Below are positions 41,189-51,333 of a DNA stretch of 64,000 nt, one piece after another. How positions within the stretch are numbered: the stretch's first letter is position 1; each line of letters starts with the position of its first letter. Both the position numbers and the translations under genes were made by a program. Under the pieces are notes generated by a model. It made no database searches. It saw only the letters and a list, made by a program, of their open reading frames with translations, and had not been told where the DNA came from. Source of the stretch: Flectonema sp. DT1601 (lineage: Eukaryota; Euglenozoa; Diplonemea; Diplonemida; Diplonemidae); assembly GCA_964019425.1 (NCBI GenBank), contig OZ025803.1:62001-126000 (forward strand), in the 5' to 3' direction.

Positions 41189-42001
41189 TTAGTAGTCGCC
41201 GAGTCCCGCAAGACCTGTCGGTTCTTCTTTGAGTTTTTTTTTAGATTTCTTAGATTTCTTGCGTTTAGTTATCATCACAGGCGGGAATTCGTCTTCCGAA
41301 TTTTCAGATTTCGAGGCAGCAGTAGCAGCAGTGGAGGTGGTGTTGGTTGTCGAGTTGCGTTCTTTTTTTTGTTTGTCAGCTTGCTCTAGTTCCCTACGGC
41401 GAAATACGGCGCGGGCTTCTTCTTCATCAGCAAGCTGCTGTTTTTGTTTGTCGATAAGATGCTTATCAAGAGTTGTGTTGAAAAGTTGTTCATCGGTAAC
41501 AAAGGACTTGGTCACGGCGTGGTGATGCATTTCTTCAAGTCTTTCTAACATGGACATTTCTCGGCGAGCATCTTCAACTTTTCGAGTGTGTTCCGCAAGA
41601 GTGTCACCCTGCTCTTCAGCAACGAGGGCATCCTCAGCGTCCGCTTTCTGCTTTTCTGCAACGTGATGCTCATACTTTCTGGAAGCACCGGCCTCTACCA
41701 CGTAGTCGAAATTCCCCGGATCCGTCTTCAGTGCTATATTACTAGCACATCTCGGGCACTGGACTGTTAGGCGAAACACAGCCACCTTTCCTAAGTAATC
41801 CTCCCCCTTAACCCGCTCCTTGGCTGCATGAAACTTCTTAGCTTGAGGAATGCCTTCCCCGCATTCATTGCACTGAACTCCAAATGGCATCTGCATACGA
41901 ACAATGGGAGCCTTCCTTGGACCTTTTAGACTCGGTACCAGTAACGGATCGAAGTCAGGGGGGAAGTACCTGGTCTCTCCAGCCTCACGTCCCAAACCCA
42001 T
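41189..42001 (-). CDS. YJU2: YJU2/CCDC94 pre-mRNA splicing factor
   Basis: Yju2 (Cwc16) joins the spliceosome around the first catalytic step and docks the branch helix. ATG at 42001; 270 residues, single exon. The N-terminus RYFPPDFDP is the family signature. Zinc ligands are C44, C47, C82 and C85 (CNECG...CPRCA), with the KKFHAAKERVKGEDYLGK bridge and LKTDPGNFDYVVEAGASRKYE after them. From ~115 the chain is an acidic/basic helix (ARREMSMLERLEEMHHHAV). The C-terminus is a Lys-rich tail (KKSKKSKKKLKEE). The FKTDPxNxDYxxExGA pattern favours YJU2/CCDC94 over CCDC130. Confidence 0.93.
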   Translation of the reverse strand: MGLGREAGETRYFPPDFDPLLVPSLKGPRKAPIVRMQMPFGVQCNECGEGIPQAKKFHAAKERVKGEDYLGKVAVFRLTVQCPRCASNIALKTDPGNFDYVVEAGASRKYEHHVAEKQKADAEDALVAEEQGDTLAEHTRKVEDARREMSMLERLEEMHHHAVTKSFVTDEQLFNTTLDKHLIDKQKQQLADEEEARAVFRRRELEQADKQKKERNSTTNTTSTAATAASKSENSEDEFPPVMITKRKKSKKSKKKLKEEPTGLAGLGDY

Positions 42002-43020
42002 TTTGTGTTAGTGAGATAGACCTATAGAGTTAGATACTGTAAGACTATTCATGTTATTTACTTCGGTAGTTTAATAACGTCATGTTCTAGTTTAACTGTA
42101 CTAAAGATGATATTACATAATGGGGGAAAGATGTGTAAACAAGGAACGACTTTAGAGGTCGAATCAGGCTATGAGCGAGCGCGCCGCTTGTGAACCGGGT
42201 TAGGGACGGTTTAGACCAGTCGAAGTAGTCTTGTGTGGAACGTTCTGTTTTTTGTATCTCGTATTGGTTTTGTTTATGTCCTTTTTTTTTTTTATATTTC
42301 CTTTTCTTCTTCATTCTTCTTGTCTTTATTCCTCCCAGATAAGTTTAGCACAGCTAAACAGCAGCCCTGAGCTCACAATAACTTAATCACCAGTGCAGAA
42401 TAAAAATCCCAGTTGTTGAATAAAGCAACAATAATCCTGGCTGTGTCTACATCCGAAGGAAGTAGTCACAACACTTTATGAAACAATAAGAGCAAGCATC
42501 TACCTCGATAGCCGAATATCTTGTTGCCAACATAGAAGTTTCTTTGCATGCGGCTATTCTTTTTTTTCGTTCTTTTTTTTTATTTTTCACATTTTAAAAA
42601 GGAGTAACCAAGAGAGCGATAAGTAATTATAGTTCCACCCCATTCAAAACAACAATATTATCAATACGAGTGGAACAGGTTTTCGTTCGTCGCTGGAAAA
42701 TGAACAGACGGCAGGTTAACCAAAACGCCTAATGCCCTAATCGAGCTAATCACGTTAAGTTCTGTACAAAAACACAGTACTGGTGACATGCTGTCCAACT
42801 TTCTTTCGCTCAAACATTGCTGCTGTACGCTCGTATGTTTTCCAAAACTTTCTTTTCTACGGACACGTACTCGAGTTTTGTAGGCGAAGGTGAGAGGGGG
42901 AGGCGAGGATTTTCAGACACTCAGATTGGGAGGGGATTTTTTTTTTTTCTGTATCTTTTTTTTTTTTTTTTTTTTTTTTTCTCTTTCACATGTCAGATCT
43001 GCCTTCCTACCAATTAGTCA
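42002..43020. other. Intergenic region
   Basis: No supported gene. Holds T tracts at 42940-42950 and about 42958-42980. Short frames on both strands lack protein-like composition. Confidence 0.5.
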
Positions 43021-44042
43021 TCAGTTCCATCCGTACCGCGCAGCTGTTCTATCAAATGCCTGTCTGGCTTCAGATTCCTGTTGAGTGGTTGTGTTGGTGA
43101 TTACTTCTTTTAAGCTTTCTAAAAGAATAAAGAACAAAACAAAAAGAACAACAAGTAGCATACCAAGTAATCAGCTTCGCTCGTAAGATCGAGACGGGCT
43201 TTGGCTTCTGGATCAGTAATTTCAGCACGAATTGTAGTGATAATTGACTCTATGTCGTTTACAGGTTTCCATCCTTTAGTGGTGAGTAACTCGTGACAGA
43301 TTGAGCCACCAATTGTTACTCGACCAGTGTGAAACTGAAACCTCGGTCGTAGAATACGTAAAAACGGAGGTTTGAAAGGATATTCAGGTGGGAAAGACAA
43401 CAACATATCAACGTAGTCTTTACCACGGGTTTGTTTGTATTTCTGAAAATCATCATAAAGAGGGGTGCCTTTCTCAAAATCGAATAACTTAATTTCCCAG
43501 TTAAAAAGATCACCGTCCCTCGGGGTAGCATCCCAGCCGTACTTTGCTTTCGATAGGAAAATCGATCTGTAGTCGGAGAGGATACGATCGACAGATGATT
43601 TATCTCCCGTTCCAGTTTTCAAGGTCTTTAATAGCTCCTCAAACTGTCTTTCCTTTTCAATCATTGCAGGAGTTTTTGTATTTTCTTTCTTTTCAGCGAT
43701 GATAGGAATGTCCAAACCGTCATCGTCGTCGTCGTCGTCGTCATCCATTTCCTCATCTAATTCATCTAAGGCATCACTAATTGATTTGTAGTGTACTGTT
43801 GCTCTTTCAAGAACTTTTACAACTTCGCCTTCTCCAAAACTCTCTGTTTCCATTAATGAGATCCATTTTTTTACCGGTTCTCTCTTATCTCTGCAAGTTA
43901 TTATCATGTCAGTTACTGATAATTTAAATGTATACCTCCCAGCGACGCTTACTAACAGCAGCTCGTCGGTGCAATCGTCTTCTTCGAGGTAGAAATATTC
44001 ATCATTGTCGTCACATTCACACCATTGTAAAGCCTTTTCCAT
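43021..44042 (-). CDS. UBE2Q: UBE2Q-like ubiquitin-conjugating enzyme, exon junction unresolved
   Basis: Carries ubiquitin as a thioester and passes it to targets. ATG at 44042. Residues 1-95 resemble the RWD-like N-terminus of UBE2Q; 97-108 is an Asp run coded by a GTC/GAC microsatellite; ~150-285 is the UBC fold with FPPEYPFKPPFLRIL and the active-site Cys at 249 (GGSICHELLTTKGW). Exon 1 (43164-44042) ends at a GTATGC donor after ...SEADYL. A TTCTTTTAG acceptor follows only 45 nt later (intron 43119-43163). Downstream, one frame codes SLKEVITNTTTQQESEARQAFDRTAARYGWN then TGA, matching the family's C-terminal helix, but literal splicing is out of phase by one base and gives an immediate stop. 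A one-base sequence error or a different junction is likely. Confidence 0.8.
43720..43750. repeat. GTC trinucleotide microsatellite in UBE2Q-like gene
   Basis: Six consecutive GTC units interrupted by ATC code the Asp run at residues 100-108. Length polymorphism is likely. Confidence 0.7.
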
Positions 44043-44415
44043 TTTTAATTATTTTTTTTCTTTCCCTGTTGTTAGGATACCGTCAAAGTCATAAAAAAAA
44101 ATTTAAAAAAAAAAAACAGTAATTAGCGACTGAGCTATCCCCGTCATTATCGATTTTTTTCCTAAATAAAAAAAAAGTAATAATAACATGCGGCGACTTA
44201 TAAAAGATAATTTCAATACTTAAATAAATAAAATAATCTAACAGATGGATACATGTAAGCCAGAGCTTTACGATGTGGCGAGTCAAAAACAAAAGACGTC
44301 AGTACGGAATAAATACAGAAGTTAGTAAAAGGTGTTGTTCTCTAACAGAAGATGATCCAAAAATTAGAAATACCACTGTGACTACAATCATTTTATTGAT
44401 GGCAAAAATACTTTT
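44043..44415. other. Intergenic spacer
   Basis: AT-rich with short A runs; probably contains the UBE2Q leader and the terminator of the following gene. Nothing else seen. Confidence 0.4.
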
Positions 44416-46272
44416 TTACTTTTGTAGTATCCCAACAGCGGAAGGATGAAACACTTCATCTACAGGGCTCGGAGGGTACGGAAAAGTCCGAGATTGCAAG
44501 TCGATGGGCGGTCCGAATACAGGGGGCGTGTTACTTGAATGATTGCGGCTGGCCTGTTGGAGTTGGAGTTGGTGCTGATGTTGATGTTGTGGTTGGTGCT
44601 GGTACTGGTGCTGGTATTGGTGTTGGTGTTGGTGCTGGTGTTGGTGTCGCCGTGGCGGGCTGATACATCGCGACGCATTTTCGTACCCAACTTCTTGGGT
44701 TGCTCTCGAGTCTAGTGATCGTTTGGCTTCGAGTTTCAACTTCTCACTAGACGAGTCCCAAAGGTCTCGGGTGTCCCACGGTACCCGAATTCGAATTCGC
44801 GCCATGAGGCCTTCTCTGCTAATATAAAAATCGTCCATTCCAGCTTCTTGTAAATGCTGTGCTATGACATCAATCGGTATTGAATAGGAAAGCTGTAACC
44901 AACTGCCAGGGCTGGTTCTGTTCAATTCCGCCTTGATATTCTCAACCAACACCAATGGATCATCCCCCCAAGTCTCAACATGCAGTTGGTATGTAAAACG
45001 GACTGCTGCTCCGTTTTGGTAGTCTTCTACTTCTAAGTCATCGAGTCCAAGCTCTCCCAACATAACAATAGCCCTCTCTAATACGTGGACATTGTAGTAT
45101 ACATCCCCCTCAGGGATATCAACGAGGTCGTCATAAGTCGTTCTCCCCTTTTCAGCGCCTGCATTAATAGTTTCTGTAATTTCCTGAACTAGTGCTCGAG
45201 CTCTCTCTTCAATATTTTGTCGCACCTCTTCCGACGCTGTCGTTACATGCTGATCGCGCGTTTGAACCAATCTGAAAACCATTATCGTCGGTCCCTGGAA
45301 TCGCTGTCGTGAGATTTTGATGCCTACATCTCGTTCCCACTTCTCATCGCTAAAGCTAAACCAGTCTTTGTGAGCGTCCGGCATGCTGAGGGAGTCTTGC
45401 ATTACGGATGCGACCCATCCTACTGGGGGTGTGTTCTCTTCAATATTTTCCGTTAATGAGGGGGTCTGACCAACCATCCAGCCGTATTTTCCTCTGCCAA
45501 TAGAGAATAATGAAATATCCGAGTTTTTTGTATAGGTCCACACAGGGTCAGGTACATCACTCTCTGAGAGTTGATACAGTCCTCGAAGGTTTTTATTTGA
45601 CGACTCAATCCAAAGCTCTGGAGAGATCGATATTATTTTGATAGTTGCATCAGTAATCCAGGACCCGTCGGAAAACAGTTGCCAGTGGCCAACAGAATGG
45701 GGCATTCCCCAACCCTTAACAGTATCCTTAACAAAAGGGTTTATTGTATGTGTTGACATGGATACCGCCCAGCAATTGTCACCATCCTCGCTTCCGATTA
45801 CCCATGATCCATTACTTGCCGTGAAAATTGATATTTCAGGGTTGGTGATCTTTTTCCATACTGGCCATTCATTCTTCACTTTATCGACCTCCATTTTGTA
45901 AGCTCCAGTGAGTGCACTATTTTTCTTTATATCCGCCCACAGTACTCTTGGGTATAAATCAGGAGGAACGTTGACCTCTAAGTGCAATGTAAAAGTTCCC
46001 AGTCTACCATCTCCAGGGTGAACCTCATAACCCAATTCCCTCATCTTATTAACAACCGACTCTCTCACCATTCCTGGTTGATCTATATCGTTCTCTAGTT
46101 TTAATAATTGTGTACATTGCGGAGCTGCCTTTATCATAAGATTTACTAATCGATTTGCTTCTTCTGATATCGCGGTCCTCGCTTTTTGCAGAACACGAGC
46201 TTCGAAATCATCTTCGCGTTCCTCCGGTGGAAGTTCCGGTTCTGGAGCCTCAGATAAGGTAGAGGAGGGCAT
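44416..46272 (-). CDS. Protein with W/G-rich repeats and His-Gln run (hypothetical, 618 aa)
   Basis: ATG at 46272, directly after TTTATTCATACCAG (acceptor-like). Residues ~115-230 and ~235-345 are two copies of a ~110-residue module: L(T/R)GxY, PVW, a (I/S)xF strand, W(V/M)(I/V)G, W, H, W, W. This pattern (a Y, then PVW, then NGSWVIG, then a final W) recurs in many uncharacterised protist proteins. Residues ~350-480 are helical with QNIEERARALVQEITETIN. Residues ~545-575 are a His-Gln run coded by a GTTGGT/GCTGGT tract (44565-44650) on the plus strand. The function is unknown; the repeats look like a binding module. Confidence 0.7.
   Translation of the reverse strand: MPSSTLSEAPEPELPPEEREDDFEARVLQKARTAISEEANRLVNLMIKAAPQCTQLLKLENDIDQPGMVRESVVNKMRELGYEVHPGDGRLGTFTLHLEVNVPPDLYPRVLWADIKKNSALTGAYKMEVDKVKNEWPVWKKITNPEISIFTASNGSWVIGSEDGDNCWAVSMSTHTINPFVKDTVKGWGMPHSVGHWQLFSDGSWITDATIKIISISPELWIESSNKNLRGLYQLSESDVPDPVWTYTKNSDISLFSIGRGKYGWMVGQTPSLTENIEENTPPVGWVASVMQDSLSMPDAHKDWFSFSDEKWERDVGIKISRQRFQGPTIMVFRLVQTRDQHVTTASEEVRQNIEERARALVQEITETINAGAEKGRTTYDDLVDIPEGDVYYNVHVLERAIVMLGELGLDDLEVEDYQNGAAVRFTYQLHVETWGDDPLVLVENIKAELNRTSPGSWLQLSYSIPIDVIAQHLQEAGMDDFYISREGLMARIRIRVPWDTRDLWDSSSEKLKLEAKRSLDSRATQEVGYENASRCISPPRRHQHQHQHQHQYQHQYQHQPQHQHQHQLQLQQASRNHSSNTPPVFGPPIDLQSRTFPYPPSPVDEVFHPSAVGILQK
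44565..44650. repeat. GGT(G/T)(C/T)T hexanucleotide minisatellite (His-Gln run)
   Basis: About 14 units of GTTGGT/GCTGGT, in frame with the 618-residue protein. Confidence 0.75.
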
Positions 46273-47013
46273 GCCTGGTATGAATAAATAATAATATTAT
46301 AAACATATCAATAATTGGGTTAATCAATTATATAAAAAGTTATATCTGAATATCACTTTATTTCTGAAGGTCAAGAAGGCACTACGCATATTATCGATCA
46401 AAAACAATAATTTGAAACAGGTAAGCTTTTCGGTGGAAATTGGATCAATTTAAAAAACCACTCAGCCTGTTGAACACAGCCCATGGGAACCGCAAAGCGG
46501 AAAGAAAGAACATTTCACTCGAAGAATTTACATTGATGAGTCACCACATGCAGTTGTTAGTATACATGATGCTTCGAAGGGGAGGGAAAACAGCCCTGAA
46601 TCACTTCTTGCAACAATCTCTAACACAGTTTTCCACTCCGAAGCTTGCGGTTGTCAGAGCTGGAACCGGCGAATCAAAAACCCCTCAAGTTCTCTCAAGA
46701 CTGACGGACAGAGTGGTAACCATTCACTCACCTGACTGGCTCCGCGGCCATCTCCTCACGACAGCGGGAGTTGACTCTTGCGAAAGATTGGACTTGACAA
46801 CTTGCGAAATTTAATAGACGACCATCTTCTCGATGTAGTCTATCACCTAATCAGATCCCTTAATCTGCTTATCTCTGATGCTCTCCGTGTCCTTCTTCAC
46901 AATTGCCTCAAGGTTACAGCCTCACTGATGAGTGTCCGAACTCATCATTTTTATTCATAATGTAGGATCATTGCCTTGTGTGCTGATGGATTCTTGAGAT
47001 TATGTTTATCGAC

Positions 47014-47100
47014 TACCGGATTTTCTTTCAAACTTGCGGGTTTTTCCCCACAAGAATATATCCCTGCCACAGAGAATTTTTACGAAAGTTAGTCAGCGGA
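47014..47100. mobile_element. Palindromic short element, right-arm copy
   Basis: Contains GCGGGTTTTTCCCCACAAGA followed by ATATATCCCTGCCACAG, and then a flank (GATTT/ATTTT, CGAAAG) also shared with 58968-59050. A MITE-like remnant. Confidence 0.55.
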
Positions 47101-47274
47101 TCAAGAATGTAAGGAATGTTTGTATTTCCATCAAGTGTACGTTGGAACAAAGAATTACTTACCTAGCAAACAAAACAAAAAACAACCATACTGCATAATA
47201 AAAGTAATTTTTGCTGCAGCTTTCCTTTGTAGCACATGTACTTAACAAAAAGAACTAAAAAAATGGCTGGATAA

Positions 47275-47378
47275 AAGGTACGTTGGCAGGGAAATATACT
47301 CGCGGATTTTAGAGAAAATATTTAAAAAAAACTCGCAGGTTTTTCCCCACGAGAAATATTTCTCTTTACAGTAATTTA
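47275..47378. mobile_element. Palindromic short element, two-armed copy
   Basis: Left arm GGCAGGGAAATATACTCGCG; right arm CCCCACGAGAAATATTTCTC then TTTACAG. The arms are imperfect reverse complements, so the ~100-bp element can fold into one hairpin. Same family as 47014-47100 and 58887-59050. Confidence 0.6.
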
Positions 47379-48822
47379 AAATGATGAAAGTGTTGCTGAT
47401 GCTGTTCTGGTTCCACTTCTGCTTTCCTTGCGAGTTTCTGATACTCAGCATCTGATTGTTTTGTTTCGGTTGTACAATCTTGTGAACTCCTGTTTATCAA
47501 TTTCTGTTTGGGAGATTCAGTATTTGGAAATACACCTGTAATTAATCTTCAGATATTGCTACCCTGAGTAGGCGCCCGTGAAGCTCCATTGATAGATTTC
47601 ACATATGGAAACCTTTCCGCATAAGTACACTTAAACTCAAGAATAAACTATTGCACCTCACGTTATCATGTTTTAAAGGATCAAACAATGAGGTCACAAC
47701 TTGGAATCTATCCAAAGGTGATAGTTGGAAGCGAATGAAATTGATATTGTGAGTAAATGCATTAAATCATTTATATAAACCAGAACTCAATTAGTGACAT
47801 TGCAAGTGAAAAAAGCATCCATCAAAGGATCAAAAGAGAGTTAAAAATGAAATTGCGCGGCTAACCTCACAACAACATGGTCGATATCGGTGGGACACTA
47901 TGGCGCTGCTCTTGATCTCTGCACTGCCATTAGGCTTGGTGTTAATTTCTGATCCACCTCTTCTCAGCGTGTGTAAATTGGTTTTTGCTTCTTTTGCTCG
48001 CAATATCCGTTACGCAAACGTATCTGAAGCACCACACGTCAGACCTTAGTTCAGCCTGTGATGCAGTCTGTCAAGAACTATTATATTATTGTACCCCAGT
48101 CCCCTAGTCATTAGTATTCCATTTTGACCTTAGCCGACGACGGCAATATTTTATTAATTATTGGAATCGCGGAATTTTCCAAATTCTTAATTGCGTGCAA
48201 ATCGTTCGCAGGGGCCGGCATGCCAGTTGCGATTAAAATCAGGGAATGAGACTGCCTTTGGTAACAATAACGAAACCGCATCTTACAAGATAAAATACTC
48301 ACAAAACGATCCCCCTGAGTGGGTAAGTCATCCACAGAGGCACTCGCTGTTTTCTCATATTATTGCAGGAATTGCCACATTACGAAGCTCTGCAACTAAC
48401 GTCTGAGCATCAGTGTGACAAAGAAACGCTGCTTTCATTGTTGAAGTTCCTGGAGATAATGACCTTAAGGTACGACGTTAAAACGTATGTCTTCTTTTAA
48501 GTAAAGCGAAGTGATATATTAGAACTCTTTACAATTGATTACTGCAGCGGGCTTCCATCGTGACTGTCAAAAGAAAAGAGATTAAGTACCGCATTCTTAA
48601 ATCCATTCATGACCCAACACTACAACCCGCTCGGAGATCTTTTTTTCTTTTCTTTTTCTGCTGTTAGAATCCGAGATTTGAAGAAGCAAATGACTAACCC
48701 GAAAGTTTGTCTTTTTTATTTTTCATGCTTTTTTCCCATGGGAGCTAACCCCCATCACGATATTCGTGAATGACAGAAACACTACAGACTTCTAATAAGT
48801 CAACAACAACAATTCGACCACT

Positions 48823-49240
48823 CTATGCGAAAAGCATAAGGAAGGCAATCATGAGAGCGAATAGACCAATAGCCTCAGTCAGAGCGAATCCAAGAATGGC
48901 GTAGTTAAAGAGAGCTCTCATGAGGTTTGGTTGACGAGCAGCCGCCAACAAGAAACTTCCGAAGACGTTTCCGATACCAACACCAACTCCAGCAAGAGCA
49001 ATGGCAGACAGACCTGTTTGTGTTGTTAGTTTTAGAAGGGTCAACTCATTAAAATTATGCCGCAAGTCTTCGCTGAGCTTCTGAAATATGTTTTGAAACG
49101 GGAAAGTTCCAAGTTTTCATATCCATACCGGTACCAACGTAGTTAAGACCCGAAACGGTCACCTGAAGGGATGAGTTACGCGCCTGAACTGGAGCAACAA
49201 CAGCAGAGCGGGCGGCGACGCGAAGTCCTGATCTCATCAT
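48823..49240 (-). CDS. ATP9: Mitochondrial ATP synthase subunit c (nuclear-encoded), two exons
   Basis: Forms the proton-carrying c-ring of FoF1-ATP synthase in the inner mitochondrial membrane. Exon 1 (49129-49240) codes the presequence [20 protein letters not shown]... to NYVGTG. Exon 2 (48823-49013) codes the rest. The 115-nt intron (49014-49128, GTATGG...AACAG) joins in phase 1 and the product is exactly 100 residues. Marks: [14 protein letters not shown] in helix 1, ARQPNL in the polar loop, and the proton-binding Glu84 in [10 protein letters not shown]. The basic, Ser/Ala-rich N-terminus is a typical presequence. ATG at 49240 directly follows CACTCTTTTAAG. This is the last clear host gene before the repeat-rich region. 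Confidence 0.97.
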
Positions 49241-49499
49241 CTTAAAAGAGTGGTGAAGGCTGAAATAACTGTTGGGAGGGAAAATAAACATAACAAACTG
49301 CAACAACAAATAATATTCAATTCAATACCACAAGAGAAGAGAAGCTCGCAATTCTATTCATTAGGTTGAACTCCATACTCTAATCGTAGTAAATGGGCGC
49401 AAAGAGATGGAAGTTCGCACCTCCAGATGTTCTGCTGATGTTGACGGTGAGTGTGTTTGACCATCGGAAGATCTCATCACACATCCCAAGAGCAGATTC

Positions 49500-49720
49500 G
49501 ATAAGCTAGCTCTTCACCATGATCTGCAGTACAGTGGGGCTGAAAGAGACTGTGGGGGGAACAAGAAATGTGTGAGGGACAAGAAGCACAAAGCTGATCT
49601 CAATCTCATGAAGGGGAATATTCGCCATGCGGTAGATTCTACCAATCTTAACCTTTTAGACAGGGTAACACATCTGTTGTCCATCCCAGCATTTGCTTCA
49701 AAGATAGCCTTGGAAAGAAT
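49500..49720 (+). mobile_element. Virus-derived fossil: phospholipase A2-like fragment
   Basis: A short plus-strand stretch codes FDKLALHHDLQYS and, further on, an AD(L/x) segment. The D-x-x-A-x-x-H-D-x-x-Y pattern is that of the phospholipase A2 module found in parvovirus VP1 proteins and some related virus-like elements. Only this module is recognisable and the copy is broken. It sits just beyond ATP9, at the edge of the repeat region. Age cannot be judged. Confidence 0.4.
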
Positions 49721-50455
49721 ACTAGGATGAGAAGTTTTTATTACTTTAATACAATGACAGGTGACAACAATATAGTTACAGCTTCTGGAAGTGCAAATGT
49801 CAACATGGTGAGTGGTCAGCCAAGTGACGCAGATATCATGTGCAAGTTCACATGAGGGTCTTCAACCTAACTGTTCGAGTTTGTACGTAAAATACAAATG
49901 TATTGTATCATAAAACAACATAAAGATAATTTAACATTAGTTCTGAGATACAGTGACTAAAGGTAATGTTAGTGTAGGTATACACTCTGCGATTGACGTA
50001 AATACTTTACATTATAATAAATGTTTCTAACTTAGCTTCATGCACATCTCTTTTTCCGTGTTGTCATTCAGTGCAGTACGGAATCGAGTTATTCGATTTT
50101 GAATTAATCGTGAGCCCTGGGGAACCAAAACCAGGGTATAATGTAATACGGCAGAGTGTAGGTTTCACCTACAAATTACTTGCTTAAAATCAACAATTCT
50201 TTGAAAAAAATATGTTAGCAAAAATTGCTAGTTCGTAGCACACTACTAGCGGAGCACTCACCTTAAATAAATTATGGTAGCGTTATCCAGAATTCAGTTA
50301 GAAAATCTGAGGGGGTTGCATAATCCAACAAATAATGTTGGGGTGATGGTATCGACGGGTTTTGGGTTAAGATATTCAATTGGCAAAGTCCAGAGTGGGT
50401 GCAACCAAGTGCTGCACGCACAAAGCATGGTGCAACACGACTCTGGGCAGGGAGT
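49720..50455. other. Repeat-region spacer
   Basis: Contains copy 2 of the 79-bp dispersed repeat (49880-49959). No gene supported. Confidence 0.4.
49880..49959. repeat. Dispersed ~79-bp repeat, copy 2
   Basis: TTTGTACGTAAAATACAAAT through GATACAGTGACT, nearly identical to 25911-25989 and in the same orientation. Confidence 0.75.
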
Positions 50456-51333
50456 GAGGCGATCGGCAGGGTGGAGGTGTTCACGATTTTTCACTTTGCT
50501 ACACGAAAATTCACGATTTTTCACGATTTTTCACTTAATTTTTTGCTGCTTTCTGGTAGTGAAATCCCGTGAAAATGTGTGAATTCTAGTGAAAAAAGTG
50601 AGTGATATCCAGATGGTACCGTTGGTGCTGGTGTGCTGTGCGATGTCAAACCTGTTCAGTTTGCCATACATGTCACTTTGACAACTAAATGGACATCGCT
50701 TGTGCCCAGTGACCCATCACCCTTCCTGACCATCGCTTGTGGTGAGGTTCCGGACTTTGGACCGGGCTAACCTCCAAGTCATCTTCAACTTCTAGTCCCA
50801 TACCACCCAATACATCTAACAGCTTTGATCTGCTAGTCACATACAGCAAGATCTCTGCTGGCAAGGAATCGCGAAGTTGCACTGTTACTCTTACGAGAGC
50901 CATGTGAATGAATTACCACAATAAACTGTAGAGAACGATAGGATTAACAAGCACCACCACTTCAACGATCACCACACATGCCTATCAACCCACCTGTGCT
51001 AGAATAGTTCAGCAACCACATGAAACTGTAACAAGAGCTGGATTAAAGAAGTAGTATTAACAATAAACTGTAGAGAACGATAGGATTAACAAGCACCGAT
51101 GACAACTACGAAGCAATGCAGTTCAGGCCCCCCCCTGAGTAGTTTTTTTTACCAAACCACAAATCTCAATATCAAAATTCACGAAAATTCACGATTTTTC
51201 ACCATGTTTTTGGCAGTGAATTTTCGTGAATTTTCGTGATAGGTAGTGACAACTCGTGACAAACCGTGAAGGATCGTGAAAATTCGTGAAGGATCGTGAA
51301 AATTCGTGAAACCTCCACCCCTGCCGATCGCCT
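50456..51333. mobile_element. Inverted-repeat element (~0.88 kb) with subterminal CACGATTTTTCAC motifs
   Basis: Left end GAGGCGATCGGCAGGG then TGGAGG; right end CCTCCACC then CCTGCCGATCGCCTC, a reverse complement with one extra base. Inside each end are many short direct and inverted copies of TTCACGATTTTTCAC or ATTCGTGAA (50477-50535 and 51176-51312). Terminal plus dense subterminal repeats are typical of non-autonomous DNA transposons that bind their transposase at both ends. No transposase is present. A short minus-strand frame (50685-50903) gives no recognised protein. I could not find a clean target-site duplication. Confidence 0.65.

Larger units (their letters stand above)
46273..48822. 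other. Gene-poor region with mobile-element remnants
   Basis: No supported host gene. A 124-codon plus-strand frame (46440-46814, MDQFKKPLSLLNT...) has plausible composition, but no homology I recognise and no neighbouring exon. Two short palindromic repeats (47014-47100, 47275-47378) match one in the satellite region. The region marks the change from the one-directional gene block to repeat-rich DNA. Confidence 0.4.

Noticed and set aside
46440-46814. 124-codon plus-strand frame MDQFKKPLSLLNT...
   Set aside because: Plausible composition, but no homology, no splice partners and opposite to all host genes; mentioned only as part of the region.
49055-49309. Separate small protein overlapping the ATP9 first exon
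   Set aside because: It is exon 1 read through the intron; splicing gives a perfect 100-residue subunit c.
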